NCBI GenBank assembly: GCA_047602125.1 | Contig: JASGIB010000001.1 | Location: 1,984,001 to 2,048,000 of the forward strand | From: Pseudoluteimonas sp047602125 | GTDB taxonomy: Bacteria; Pseudomonadota; Gammaproteobacteria; Xanthomonadales; Xanthomonadaceae | Reading direction: 5' to 3' | DNA: 64,000 nucleotides | In this document: positions 15,683 through 24,724 of the stretch, one piece after another | How positions within the stretch are numbered: position 1 is the stretch's first letter | How the letters are laid out: the number at the start of each line of letters is the position of its first letter | Made by a program: the position numbers and the translations under genes | The notes under the pieces: generated by a model | Database searches by the model: none | What the model was told of the DNA's origin: nothing | The model's input: only the letters and a program-made list of their open reading frames with translations

Positions 15683-18600
15683 AGCTTTCCGACATCTCGG
15701 TCCACCGCCCGGTGCTGGCCACCGTCGGCAGCCTGCTGCTGGTGGTGCTGGGCGTGATCTCCTTCACCCGCCTGCCGTTGCGCGAATTGCCGGACATCGA
15801 TCCGCCGGTGGTGTCGATCAGCACCACCTACACCGGCGCCTCGGCCGCGGTGATGGAAACGCGCGTGACCAAGGTGCTGGAGGACGCGGTCTCGGGCATC
15901 GAGGGCGTGGACACGCTGCGCTCGAGCAGCGAGAACGGCGTTTCCAACATCAACATCGAATTCACCCTCGGCCGCGACATCGAGAGCGCCGCGAACGACG
16001 TGCGCGACGCGGTCAGCCGCAACCTCGGCAAATTGCCCGACGACGCCGACCCGCCGCAGATCCGCAAGGTATCCAGCGATTCGGACGTCATCCTGTGGTT
16101 GAACCTCAGCGGGCCGGGCCTGGACACGCTGGCGCTGACCGATTACGCGCAGCGCTACCTCGTCGACCAGTTGTCGACGGTCGATGGCGTCGCCCAGATC
16201 CAGCTCGGCGGCGCGCAGGCCTACGCGATGCGCATCTGGATCGACCGCGCCGCGCTGGCCGCGCGCGGGCTGACCGTCGGCGACATCGAGGCCGCCTTGC
16301 GCGCGCGCAACGTGGACCTGCCGGCGGGCCGGCTGGAATCGAACGCGCGCGATTTCACCCTGCAGCTCGACCGCAGCTTCGCCGAGCCTTCGGATTTCGC
16401 GAAGCTGCCGATCGGCCGCGGCGGCGACGGCCACGTGGTGCAGCTGGGCGAAGTGGCGAAGGTGGAACTCGGTTCGGCCGAGCGCCGCGCCTACTACCGC
16501 ACCAACGGCCGCCCGCAGGTGGGGCTGGGCATCATCAAGACCTCGACCGCCAACGACCTCGCCGTCGCCGACGGCGTGCGCAAGGAGATGGAGCGGATCA
16601 ACCGCACCCTTCCGAACGGCATGAAGCTCGCGGTCACCTACGACGCGACCGTGTTCATCGATGTCGCCGTGCACGAGGTGTACAAGACCCTCGGCGAGGC
16701 GATCCTGCTGGTGCTGGTGGTGATCTGGCTGTTCCTCGGCAGCTGGCGCTCGGCACTGGTGCCGGCGGTGACGGTGCCGGTATGCGTGGCCGCGGCGTTC
16801 CTGCCGCTGCTGGTGTTCGGATTCTCGATCAACCTGCTCACGCTGCTCGCGCTGGTGTTGTCGATCGGCCTGGTCGTCGACGATGCGATCGTCGTGCTGG
16901 AGAACATCCAGCGCCGCGCCGACCTCGGCGAACCGGCGCCGATCGCCGCGCTGCGCGGCACGCGCCAGGTCGGCTTCGCGGTGCTGGCCACGACCGCGGT
17001 GCTGGTCGCGGTGTTCCTGCCCATCGCGTTCCTCGAGGGCAATAACGGCCGCCTGTTCCGCGAACTCGCGGTGGCGCTGGCCGGCGCGGTCGCCATCTCC
17101 TGCCTGGTCGCGCTGACGCTGACGCCGATGATGGGCTCGTTGCTGGTGCATCCGCACGGACGCGCCGCAGGCGATCCGGGCACCGGCATCAGCGGCTGGA
17201 TGGAACGCCGCCTGCGTTCGCTCTCGCGCGGCTACCGCAAGGCGCTCGACCGCAGCATCGCGCATCCGTGGCTGTTCGGCGTGGCGATGCTCGCCGCGCT
17301 CGGCCTCGCCTTCGTGCTGTTCAAGGCGGTGCCGCGCGAACTCTCGCCGACCGAGGACCGCGGTTCCTTCAGCGTCTCGGTCACCGGCCCGGAAGGCGCG
17401 GGCTACGACTACACCGTCGCGCAGATGCAGCAGGTGGAACGCGCGCTGATGGGCCACATCGGCGATGGAAAGCCGGTTTATCGCGTGCTCAGCCGCGTAC
17501 CCGGCAGTTACGGCCCGTCGGAGGACATGAACAGCGGCCGCGCGATCGTGATCCTCAAGCCCTGGGACGAGCGCGGCGAAAGTACCGACGAGGTGGTCGG
17601 CGACGTGCGCCGCGACCTGGCCAGGATCCCCGGCGTGCGCGCGGTGCCGCAGGTGCGCACCGGCCTGGTGCGCAGCGGCGGGCAACCGTTGCAGGTGGTG
17701 CTGGAAGGACCGGAGTATTCGCAACTCGTGCAGTGGCGCGACGCGCTGCAGGCGAAGATGGAGGCGAACCCCGGCCTGTACGGCGTCGATGCCGACTACA
17801 AGGAGACGCGGCCGCAAGTGCACGTCACCGTGGACCAGGCCAAGGCCGCCGACCTCGGCGTCACCGAGCAGGCGATCGGCGACGCGCTGCAGGCGATGAT
17901 GGGTTCGCAGAAGGTCACCACCTTCGTGCGCCGCGGCCAGGAATACGACGTGATCCTGCAGGCCGCGCAGGGCGAACGCGCGTCGCCGACCGACATCGAC
18001 AACCTGTACGTGCGCAGCCGCAGCGGCGAACTGGTGCCGCTGTCCAACCTGGTGAAGCTTGAGGAACGCGCCGAGGCCGGCAGCCTCAACCGCTTCAACC
18101 GCCTGCGCGCGATCACCCTGTCCGCCGGCATCGCGCCCGGCTACACGCTGGGCCAGGCCATCGACTGGGTGAACGCCACCGCGCGCACGACCCTGCCGCC
18201 GACCGCCCAGGTCGACTACAGCGGCCAGTCGCGCGAATACCTGCAATCCGGCAGCGCGGTGATGTTCACCTTCGCGATGGCGCTGCTGATCGTGTTCCTG
18301 GTGCTTTCCGCGCAGTTCGAGAGCTTCCTGCATCCGCTGGTGATCATGCTGACCGTGCCGCTGGCGGTGCTCGGCGCATTGCTCGGCCTGTGGCTGTTCG
18401 GCAAGTCGCTCAACCTGTTCAGCCAGATCGGCATCGTCATGCTGGTCGGGCTCGCGGCCAAGAATGGCATCCTGATCGTGGAATTCGCGAACCAGCGCCG
18501 CGACGCCGGCCTGTCGGTGCGCGAAGCCATCCTCGATGCCGCGGCCACGCGCATGCGGCCGATCCTGATGACCTCGATCGCGACCATCGCCGGCGCGCTG

Positions 18601-18819
18601 CCGCTGATGCTCGCCACCGGCGCAGGCGCCGGCAGCCGCACCTCGATCGGCGTGGTCGTGGTGTTCGGCGTGGCGCTGTCCACGCTGCTCTCGCTGTTCG
18701 TGGTGCCCGCGTTCTACCTGATCGTCGCGCCGCGCACGCGCCCGCCGGAGGAGCGCACACAGAAACTCGATGCGCTCGAGCGCGAGATCGCCTCGGTGGA
18801 CGCCTCGCCGCATGCCTGA
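15679..18819 (+). CDS. RND (HAE1-type) multidrug efflux pump, inner membrane subunit
   Basis: A 1046-residue proton-driven RND transporter of full family length. Twelve membrane helices are expected. The proton-relay aspartates are in GLVVDDAIVVLENIQ (helix 4) and the relay lysine in VGLAAKNGILIVEF (helix 10). Two large periplasmic loops with the duplicated porter and docking domains are present. The start ATG 15679 overlaps the adaptor stop. The family exports drugs, dyes or detergents; metal-efflux signatures are absent. The 3' end overlaps the next gene by eight bases. Confidence 0.93.
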   Translation: MKLSDISVHRPVLATVGSLLLVVLGVISFTRLPLRELPDIDPPVVSISTTYTGASAAVMETRVTKVLEDAVSGIEGVDTLRSSSENGVSNINIEFTLGRDIESAANDVRDAVSRNLGKLPDDADPPQIRKVSSDSDVILWLNLSGPGLDTLALTDYAQRYLVDQLSTVDGVAQIQLGGAQAYAMRIWIDRAALAARGLTVGDIEAALRARNVDLPAGRLESNARDFTLQLDRSFAEPSDFAKLPIGRGGDGHVVQLGEVAKVELGSAERRAYYRTNGRPQVGLGIIKTSTANDLAVADGVRKEMERINRTLPNGMKLAVTYDATVFIDVAVHEVYKTLGEAILLVLVVIWLFLGSWRSALVPAVTVPVCVAAAFLPLLVFGFSINLLTLLALVLSIGLVVDDAIVVLENIQRRADLGEPAPIAALRGTRQVGFAVLATTAVLVAVFLPIAFLEGNNGRLFRELAVALAGAVAISCLVALTLTPMMGSLLVHPHGRAAGDPGTGISGWMERRLRSLSRGYRKALDRSIAHPWLFGVAMLAALGLAFVLFKAVPRELSPTEDRGSFSVSVTGPEGAGYDYTVAQMQQVERALMGHIGDGKPVYRVLSRVPGSYGPSEDMNSGRAIVILKPWDERGESTDEVVGDVRRDLARIPGVRAVPQVRTGLVRSGGQPLQVVLEGPEYSQLVQWRDALQAKMEANPGLYGVDADYKETRPQVHVTVDQAKAADLGVTEQAIGDALQAMMGSQKVTTFVRRGQEYDVILQAAQGERASPTDIDNLYVRSRSGELVPLSNLVKLEERAEAGSLNRFNRLRAITLSAGIAPGYTLGQAIDWVNATARTTLPPTAQVDYSGQSREYLQSGSAVMFTFAMALLIVFLVLSAQFESFLHPLVIMLTVPLAVLGALLGLWLFGKSLNLFSQIGIVMLVGLAAKNGILIVEFANQRRDAGLSVREAILDAAATRMRPILMTSIATIAGALPLMLATGAGAGSRTSIGVVVVFGVALSTLLSLFVVPAFYLIVAPRTRPPEERTQKLDALEREIASVDASPHA

Positions 18820-19636
18820 ATCGATCGAGTCCTACCGCGATTTCGCCGCGTGGCGCGAGTCGGGCGTCGTGCACGCGCCATTGCTCGCTTCGAAGCGCCA
18901 TTGGCCCGGACACTGCATCACTTGCGGCAGCAGCAGCGGATTCCGGATCGCCTGGACGAATCGGCGGCCGCCCGATTCGTTGCGAGAATCGCTGGCCTGC
19001 ATCAATTGCGGAAGCAACGCGCGGCAGCGCGCCGCCACCAGCGCCATGATCCGGGAACTGGCTTCGGCCAGGCGGCCGCGTATCTACCTCACCGAGCAGG
19101 CCAGCCCGCTCTTCATCGCCCTGCATCGACGCTACCCGGGATTGGCCGGCAGCGAATTCCAGCCTTCGCTGGCGAAGCGGCTGAAGTTGTCGGCCTGGTT
19201 GTGGCGGCAGCGCGTATGGACCTGGGTGCGGCATCGGGACGCCACCGCGCTGGCGTTCGGCGATGCGTCGCTGGACGCGATCGTGTGCCTCGACGTGCTC
19301 GAGCACGTGCCCGATTTCCGCGCGGCGCTGCGCGAATTCGCGCGCGTGCTGAAACCCGGCGGCGCGCTCCTGCTCACCGTGCCCTGGTATTGGGATCGCG
19401 CGGAAAGCCGCGAAATCGCGCGGATCCGCGCCGACGGCGGCATCGAACACCTGCAACAACCGCCGGAATACCACGGCGATCCGCTCGGTGGCGGCGTGCT
19501 GTGCTTCCACCACTTCGGCTGGGACCTGCTCGAGGCGATGCGCGATTGCGGTTTCGCCGAAGCCGAGGCGTTGCGCGTTTCCGATCCCGGGCACGGACTA
19601 CCCGAAGCGCAATGGGTGCTGCGCGCGCGCCGTTAG
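18812..19636 (+). CDS. SAM-dependent methyltransferase with N-terminal Cys-pair module
   Basis: A 274-residue class I-like methyltransferase (Methyltransf_11 type). The N-terminal part has two Cys pairs, HCITCG (about residues 29-34) and ACINCG (about 58-63), suggesting a small zinc ribbon. The methyltransferase core shows IVCLDVLEHVPDF (about 154-166) and VLKPGGALLLTVPWYW. The usual Gly-rich SAM loop is poorly conserved; the segment IYLTEQASPLF takes its place. The gene starts inside the last codons of the RND gene, so it is coupled to the efflux operon, which is unusual. The substrate is unknown. Confidence 0.75.
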   Translation: MPESIESYRDFAAWRESGVVHAPLLASKRHWPGHCITCGSSSGFRIAWTNRRPPDSLRESLACINCGSNARQRAATSAMIRELASARRPRIYLTEQASPLFIALHRRYPGLAGSEFQPSLAKRLKLSAWLWRQRVWTWVRHRDATALAFGDASLDAIVCLDVLEHVPDFRAALREFARVLKPGGALLLTVPWYWDRAESREIARIRADGGIEHLQQPPEYHGDPLGGGVLCFHHFGWDLLEAMRDCGFAEAEALRVSDPGHGLPEAQWVLRARR

Positions 19637-19669
19637 CCGATCGCGTTTTCCCGCACCAGCCGGCGGGCG

Positions 19670-20305
19670 TCACCAGTGGCTTGGCAGCTTCTTCCTGATC
19701 GCCAACCCGATCTTGGGAAGCTTGGCGACGAAGCCGCCGCGCTTCAGCTCGCGCAATACGTGGTTGACCATTTCCCGGCTCGCGCCGATGCGGTTGGCGA
19801 TCTCCTGCTGCGTCAGTGCGCGCGGCAGGTAGAGGATGCCCCCCTCGAGGACGGCTTCCTCGCCGATCAGGGCGACGATGCGTTCGTACACATCGTCCAG
19901 CGCCATGCGCTTGAGCGTGCGGGTCGAGCGCCGCAGGAGGTGGATGAGCTTGTCGACCAGATGGCCCGCGAACTCCGGGTGCGTGCGCGCCAGCGTCCGC
20001 ACCGTTTCGCCCGGGATCACCAGGCAACGCGAGGGCGCGACCGCGCGCACCGAGGCCGACCGCGGGTTGCCGTCCAGCGAGAGTTCGCCGAAATATTCCC
20101 CGGGCCGCAGCGTGCTGTAGACAAGCTCGCGGCCATTCTTGCTGGCGAAGGCCTGCAGTTCCCCGGACAGGAGGATGTAGAGATGGCTGGATGCCTCGCC
20201 TTCATGGAACAGGATGTCGCTGGCCTCGAAGTCCCTCGTTTCGCCATAGCCTTCGAGGCTTGCGAGGAGGTCCGGCGGCAATGGCGGAGATGACTCTTTG
20301 GCCAT
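19670..20305 (-). CDS. Crp/Fnr family transcriptional regulator
   Basis: A 211-residue regulator with an N-terminal cyclic-nucleotide-binding beta-roll (about residues 15-125) and a C-terminal winged helix (about 150-205). The phosphate-binding cassette reads GELSLDGNPRSASVRA and keeps the Glu and Arg-Ser of cAMP binders. The recognition helix region reads IANRIGASREMVNHVL, keeping the Arg-Glu pair of CRP but with His in place of the later Arg. It lacks the N-terminal cysteines and recognition residues of FNR, so it should not be the regulator of the FNR-type box near ompW. ATG 20305 is chosen from the domain limit. It lies just downstream of the secreted protein cluster. Confidence 0.85.
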   Translation of the reverse strand: MAKESSPPLPPDLLASLEGYGETRDFEASDILFHEGEASSHLYILLSGELQAFASKNGRELVYSTLRPGEYFGELSLDGNPRSASVRAVAPSRCLVIPGETVRTLARTHPEFAGHLVDKLIHLLRRSTRTLKRMALDDVYERIVALIGEEAVLEGGILYLPRALTQQEIANRIGASREMVNHVLRELKRGGFVAKLPKIGLAIRKKLPSHW

Positions 20306-20482
20306 GGTCGGAGGAGTGGCTCGGGAAAGGGTTGCATCGGATGCCGGCGAACGAGTGCTTCGACCGCCGCGACCCGCAGTGCAGGTCAGTGGTGGATCAT
20401 TGCCGAAGCACATGCGTCGAACTGCGACATGCGTGGCACTTCGCGCTCGCGGTGATTCGATCGGGAAGCATGGTGCGCGCGC

Positions 20483-21754
20483 TCAATCCTCCGCAATCGC
20501 TTGCATCCTGTCGACGGCACTGTTCCCGAATGGAGCCTTCGCGGCGGCCGCGGGGCATGCTTCGCCGGACCACTCCCACACTTCGGTGCCGGTCACGTAC
20601 TGCGCGCACCAGGGCTTCCAGCATTGCGCGGTGCCGACGTAGAGCTTGTCGTGGTAGACGGCGAAGCTGCGCACGCCCCAGTTCATCCAGTTGCCGAAAC
20701 CCACCGGCGCATACGCGCCGTCCTGCCCGACCATCATCTGCCAGTTCCCGCGATTGCCGTCAGGGCTGCGCGCGGCCTGGCCGCCTTCGCCGGCGAGCAC
20801 GTTGAAGTTGCCCATGCCCAGCCACAGCTGGCCTTCGTATTCGATGAAGCGCCACGCAAAGCGATTGTCGACGTCGCCGGCGCCGTTGTCGTTGATCGTC
20901 GCGTAGCGGATGCCGTCGCGGGTGCGATAGACGCCGAAGCCCTTGTCCGAGAAGCCTTCCTCGTCGAAGTTGCCGGTGCCGAGGTACAGCATGCCGTCGT
21001 AGACGTACATCGACATCGTCGCGTTGTTGGATTCGATGCCGAAGCCGGACGGCACCGCCGCGTTCGGGCCGACGACCTGTTCGTAGTGGTCGCCGTCCGA
21101 CGTGCGCCAGACCTGCAGCATCGTGTCCTGGTTCTTGGTGCCGATGTAGAGCTGCTTGCGGAACACCGCCATGCTGTGCATCGCGGAGTTGGAGGGATTG
21201 CCGAAACCGTCGGTGCTGACCGGCGAGAAGGTCGTGCCGTCGGCGCTGCGCCAGAGCTGGCCGCCGTTGCCCAGTTCGTTCTGGGTGCCGATGTAGAGCT
21301 GGCCCTGGAACACCGCGATGCCGCGCACGGCCTTGTTGGCCACGTCGCCGAAACCGTCGGCGACCAGTTGCTCCCAGTGCGTGCCGTCCGCGGTGCGCCA
21401 CAACTCGGCGCCGGTGACCGTGTTGTAGGTGCCGGCGTACAGGTGGCCCTGGAACACGATCATGCTGCGGAAGCCCTCGTTTCCCGTCGCGGGGAGGCTT
21501 TCCTGCAGGACCTGCGTCCATTGCGCGCCGTCGTAGGCCCAGATTTCGCCGCCGGTGGTCTGGTTGAACGTGCCGACGTACAGCCGGTCCTGGAACACCT
21601 GCATGCTCCAGGCGTAGAGGTTGAACCGGTTGCCGAAGCCGCCGACGTTGGCGAGGCGGAAACTCGGCGTGCAATCGGCGAAGGAGGTCGCCGGAAGCAT
21701 GGCGCCGGTGGCCAGGATGGCGGCAAGCACGGTTGCCCGATGGAGTTTGAACAC
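20483..21754 (-). CDS. Secreted seven-repeat beta-propeller protein A
   Basis: A 423-residue exported protein of unknown function. A signal peptide (about 1-26) ends in TSFADC. I count seven repeats of about 45-60 residues with the pattern hydrophobic-hydrophobic, LYhGTxN, TGxEhWR, SxDGxxW, for example QDRLYVGTFN, QGHLYAGTYN, QGQLYIGTQN, RKQLYIGTKN, DGMLYLGTGN, EGQLWLGMGN and HDKLYVGTAQ. Seven such blades indicate a closed beta-propeller. Cysteines occur only near the N-terminus (ADCTPSF) and C-terminus (QCWKPWC, EACP), consistent with disulfide closure. The start is GTG 21754 with a strong GGGAGGG ribosome site. A close paralogue lies 69 bp upstream. No enzymatic motif is visible; ligand binding is a guess. 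Confidence 0.8.
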   Translation of the reverse strand: MFKLHRATVLAAILATGAMLPATSFADCTPSFRLANVGGFGNRFNLYAWSMQVFQDRLYVGTFNQTTGGEIWAYDGAQWTQVLQESLPATGNEGFRSMIVFQGHLYAGTYNTVTGAELWRTADGTHWEQLVADGFGDVANKAVRGIAVFQGQLYIGTQNELGNGGQLWRSADGTTFSPVSTDGFGNPSNSAMHSMAVFRKQLYIGTKNQDTMLQVWRTSDGDHYEQVVGPNAAVPSGFGIESNNATMSMYVYDGMLYLGTGNFDEEGFSDKGFGVYRTRDGIRYATINDNGAGDVDNRFAWRFIEYEGQLWLGMGNFNVLAGEGGQAARSPDGNRGNWQMMVGQDGAYAPVGFGNWMNWGVRSFAVYHDKLYVGTAQCWKPWCAQYVTGTEVWEWSGEACPAAAAKAPFGNSAVDRMQAIAED

Positions 21755-21823
21755 GGCGCGCCCTCCCTGGATGCAGTCGACTTCCTGTATTTGGCGTTTG
21801 CCGTTACGACCCGTACACCGGCC

Positions 21824-23071
21824 TCAGTGGAGGAGGCGGCGCCTGTCCGCCGCGGTACGCGCGGCAGGGCAGGTTTCGCCGGACCACTCCCAGATCTCCG
21901 CGCCGGTCACGTCCGCATCGCACCAGTCCTGCCAGCACTGTGCAGTGCCGAGGTAGAGCTTGCCGTGGTATTCGGCGAAGGTACGGATGCCCCAGTTCAT
22001 CCAGTTGCCGAAGCCGGTGGGCGCGTAGGTCGCGTTCGGGCCGACCATCATCTGCCAGCTGCCCGGCGCGCCGGTCGCGCTGCGCATGGCCTGGCCGCCT
22101 TCGCCGTTCTCGATGTTGAAGTTGCCGATGCCCATCCACAGGTAGCCTTGGTAGGCGAAGAAGCGCCACGCGAAGCGGTTGTCGATGTCACCGGCGCCGT
22201 TGACGGTGATCGGTTGCCATTGCGTGCCGTTGGTCGTGCGCAGCACGCTGAAGCCATTCAGCGGATCGCCGTTGTTCTTGGCGTTGCCGGTGCCGAGATA
22301 GAGCACGTTGTTGTAGACGTACATCGACTGGGTGAGGATGTTGCCGGCGATGCCGAAGCCCGACGGGCTCGATCCGTTCGGACCCACGACCTGTTCGTAA
22401 TGGTCGCCGTCGCTGGTGCGCCAGACCTGGATCAGGCTGTCCTTGTTCTTGGTTCCGATGTAGAGCTGGTCCTTGAGCACGGCCATGCTGTGCATCGAGA
22501 TGTTGCTGGTGTCGCCGAAGCCATCGAGGCTCACCGGTTCGAAGTTCAGGCCATCGGCGCTGCGCCACAACTCGCCGCCGCTGCCGGACGCGTTCTGCAG
22601 GCCGATGTACAACTGGTCGTGGAAGATGGCCACGCCGCGGATGGAGTCGTTGTTCTTGCTGCCGAACCCGCCCGACACGACCTTGCGCCAGCGCACGCCA
22701 TCGGCCGTGCGCCACAGTTCCGCGCCCTGGGCGTCGTTGGTGCCGCCCGTGTACAGGAATCCGCGGAAGATAATCATGCTGCGGAAGCCGGTGTTGCCGG
22801 TCCTGCGCATGTTCTGCTGCAGCACCTTCTGCCACTGGTTGCCGTCGTAGGCCCAGATCTCGCCGCCGGTCTTCTGGTTCATCGTGCCGACGTACAGCTT
22901 GTCGTTGAAGACCTGCATGCTCCACGCGTACAGGTTCCAGCGGTTGCCGAAGCCGCCGGTGGCGACCTCGCGGAAGCTGGGTTCGCAATCCGCGCTGGCG
23001 GTTCGCGGCGCGATGGCGCCGCCGATCAGGATGGCGACGGCGGCGGCGAGCGCCGGGAATGACTTGAACAT
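21824..23071 (-). CDS. Secreted seven-repeat beta-propeller protein B
   Basis: A 415-residue exported paralogue of the downstream protein A, with the same order of seven blades (NDKLYVGTMN, RGFLYTGGTN, HDQLYIGLQN, KDQLYIGTKN, NNVLYLGTGN, QGYLWMGIGN, HGKLYLGTAQ) and the same cysteine layout (ADCEPSF; QCWQDWC; ETCP). The signal peptide is residues 1-27. ATG 23071 has an AAGGGGGAG ribosome site; an upstream in-frame ATG at 23131 adds residues unlike a signal peptide. The gene lies between protein A and an unrecognised secreted protein with 69- and 74-bp gaps, so the three may form an operon. The pair arose by tandem duplication and then diverged. Confidence 0.8.
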   Translation of the reverse strand: MFKSFPALAAAVAILIGGAIAPRTASADCEPSFREVATGGFGNRWNLYAWSMQVFNDKLYVGTMNQKTGGEIWAYDGNQWQKVLQQNMRRTGNTGFRSMIIFRGFLYTGGTNDAQGAELWRTADGVRWRKVVSGGFGSKNNDSIRGVAIFHDQLYIGLQNASGSGGELWRSADGLNFEPVSLDGFGDTSNISMHSMAVLKDQLYIGTKNKDSLIQVWRTSDGDHYEQVVGPNGSSPSGFGIAGNILTQSMYVYNNVLYLGTGNAKNNGDPLNGFSVLRTTNGTQWQPITVNGAGDIDNRFAWRFFAYQGYLWMGIGNFNIENGEGGQAMRSATGAPGSWQMMVGPNATYAPTGFGNWMNWGIRTFAEYHGKLYLGTAQCWQDWCDADVTGAEIWEWSGETCPAARTAADRRRLLH

Positions 23072-23145
23072 GACTCCCCCTTTGTGAAGCCGCGGCGCGC
23101 CGTGTTGCGCCCCGCGGGAAAACGAAACCACTCAATCCTTGCGTG

Positions 23146-24564
23146 TCATTTCCTGGTGCCGAGGAAAACCTGGTGCGGGACGATTTCCGCGGGCAATGGA
23201 CGCACCAGCGTGTTCGGCTCCAGGTAATTGCGCCCGAGCACGAAGAACGGGGCGCCCGCCTTCAACCCGATCGGATTGGAGGCCGTCGGCGCCGGGATCG
23301 GCGCGCAATAAGGCTTGCCGGCGCAATCGTACGAGAACATGTAGGCGTAGAGGCCCTTGTAGGTGCGGACACGCGGATCGCGCGGGTTGGTGATGCCCGC
23401 ATGGTAGAGCGCGCTCTGGTTGGTCAGGTCGGAATCGGACACCGACACGATGCTCGCGAGCTTCTTGGTGTCGTACACCGCGAAGTTCATGTACGCCGCC
23501 TTGTCGGTCGCTTCGTGGTTCACGCCGACCACGATCATGAAATCCTGCAGGTTCTTGACCCGGATGAACGTCGCCTCGTCGTGCGAGTACAGGACGTCGA
23601 AGTTGTCGCCCGTGCATTCGGAGATTTCCGAAATGCAGTCCCAGCCGACGTGGGTCGTGAAGGTGCTGGTCTGCTTCTTGAACGTGAACCCGCCGGCGTA
23701 GTTCTTGCCGATGTCCGACACCAGGCGGTTCAGCGCCGCCTGCAGGCTGGCGCTTTCCCTGACGCCCGAAACATCGGAGGGATAGCCGATCACCGGCGCC
23801 GGGTTCGGCGCCAGGTGGGTGGAAGGGCCCACCCGCACCACGTAGTACGGATTTTCCTGCACGTAGGCATCGAACTGCGCCTGGTCGCTCGGCAACGCCG
23901 TGCGCATGAGCATGTTGAAGACGTCGGCGGACGATCCGTGGCCCAGGTGCACGCCGTAAGCAGGCTCGGCGGGCCTCGCCGGGATGGCCTGCGGCAGCGG
24001 CAGGAAATTGATCGCATGCAGGGGCAGGCCGCTTTGCAGCAGGTCCGCCTGCACGCTGTCGAAGGTGTTCTGGTCGGCGGTCCAGACCACGGCCGCGTAG
24101 GAACCGAACGGGCTGGCGCCCGGGGTGGGAGAACCCGTGGTTCCCAGCCGCTTCAGGTTGAGCGCCTCGCTCAGGCTGGCGAACACCTCGGTGCTGCTGT
24201 CCGAGCGGCGGAACAGGTACTGGTTGAAGGAGTAGTAGCGCATCTCCGGCGGCGTGCGGAAGATGACGACGATCGCCTCGTCCTGCCCCAGCTGCACGGT
24301 GGCGAGGTTGGGGTTCGCGCCGTATTCGCCGAAATACGGCGATCCGTACGGACTCGCGGGATTGTTCCCGTAGCAGATGTATCCGGGCGTGGTGAAGCAG
24401 CCCAGCGTGTCGAAATACCGCCAGGCGCCGGTCGTCGCGTTCCAGCCGGGGGGCAGGTTCGCGATGAACGCATCGCCGACCGAGTCCACGAAGGCGTCTG
24501 CCGCCGCGGGAAGCGAAGCGATGCAGAGAGCCAAGGCCGCCAAGGCTCGGGCGAAACGTTTCAT
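23146..24564 (-). CDS. Secreted protein of unknown function, 472 residues
   Basis: I do not recognise this family. A signal peptide is clear (residues 1-23, ending AAADAF). The mature part is rich in aromatic and small residues and has segments such as RYFDTLGCFTTPGYICYG (about 49-66), IVVIFRTPPEMRYYSFNQYLF (split here only for description) and a C-terminal YAYMFSYDCAG. There are six or so cysteines, fitting oxidised disulfides outside the cytoplasm. No membrane helices follow the signal peptide. ATG 24564 has a GGGGGA ribosome site like its neighbours. It is the first gene of a likely three-gene unit with the two beta-propeller genes. The YYSF motif vaguely recalls DUF1214/DUF1254-like proteins but I cannot support that. 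Confidence 0.65.
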   Translation of the reverse strand: MKRFARALAALALCIASLPAAADAFVDSVGDAFIANLPPGWNATTGAWRYFDTLGCFTTPGYICYGNNPASPYGSPYFGEYGANPNLATVQLGQDEAIVVIFRTPPEMRYYSFNQYLFRRSDSSTEVFASLSEALNLKRLGTTGSPTPGASPFGSYAAVVWTADQNTFDSVQADLLQSGLPLHAINFLPLPQAIPARPAEPAYGVHLGHGSSADVFNMLMRTALPSDQAQFDAYVQENPYYVVRVGPSTHLAPNPAPVIGYPSDVSGVRESASLQAALNRLVSDIGKNYAGGFTFKKQTSTFTTHVGWDCISEISECTGDNFDVLYSHDEATFIRVKNLQDFMIVVGVNHEATDKAAYMNFAVYDTKKLASIVSVSDSDLTNQSALYHAGITNPRDPRVRTYKGLYAYMFSYDCAGKPYCAPIPAPTASNPIGLKAGAPFFVLGRNYLEPNTLVRPLPAEIVPHQVFLGTRK

Positions 24565-24680
24565 CTGTCCCCCTTCCGCTCTCGATGCATCCGCCGGGAA
24601 TCGTTCCGTCCCGACGGGTGCCTCAGGAGTTCCAACGGCGAACGCGGCATGGACCGGTCATGATTCCGCGGCCCCGACAC

Positions 24681-24708
24681 GATCATCCCGGCCGTGGCCG
24701 GGATGATC
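24681..24708. terminator. Perfect inverted repeat downstream of the arylsulfotransferase-like gene
   Basis: GATCATCCCGGCC (24681-24693) and GGCCGGGATGATC (24696-24708) form a 13-bp perfect inverted repeat in the 160-bp gap after the arylsulfotransferase-like gene. There is no T-tract, so it may be a factor-dependent terminator, an mRNA-stabilising hairpin or a REP-like repeat. It suggests that gene is transcribed separately from the three secreted-protein genes beyond. Confidence 0.45.
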
Positions 24709-24724
24709 GGGGCAGGCCTGGAGC

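Noticed and set aside
13546..18813. Very long open frame (1755 codons) on the minus strand
   Set aside because: It lies opposite the cysK, adaptor and RND genes, has skewed His/Arg/Gln/Ala composition and no domain; it is a GC-rich antisense shadow. Only its last part reads the real cysK region in another frame.
19670..20305. Crp/Fnr gene as FNR itself
   Set aside because: It lacks the N-terminal cysteine cluster for [4Fe-4S] and the E-x-x-S-R recognition helix; it is CRP-like.
20501..23062. Open frame of 853 codons on the plus strand over the two propeller genes
   Set aside because: It is antisense to both. Its own repeat pattern is only the mirror of the propeller repeats.
20483..24564. 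Horizontal transfer of the secreted-protein cluster
   Set aside because: Base composition and ribosome sites look the same as in neighbouring genes, and no integrase, tRNA or direct repeats flank it. Transfer cannot be supported from this sequence.
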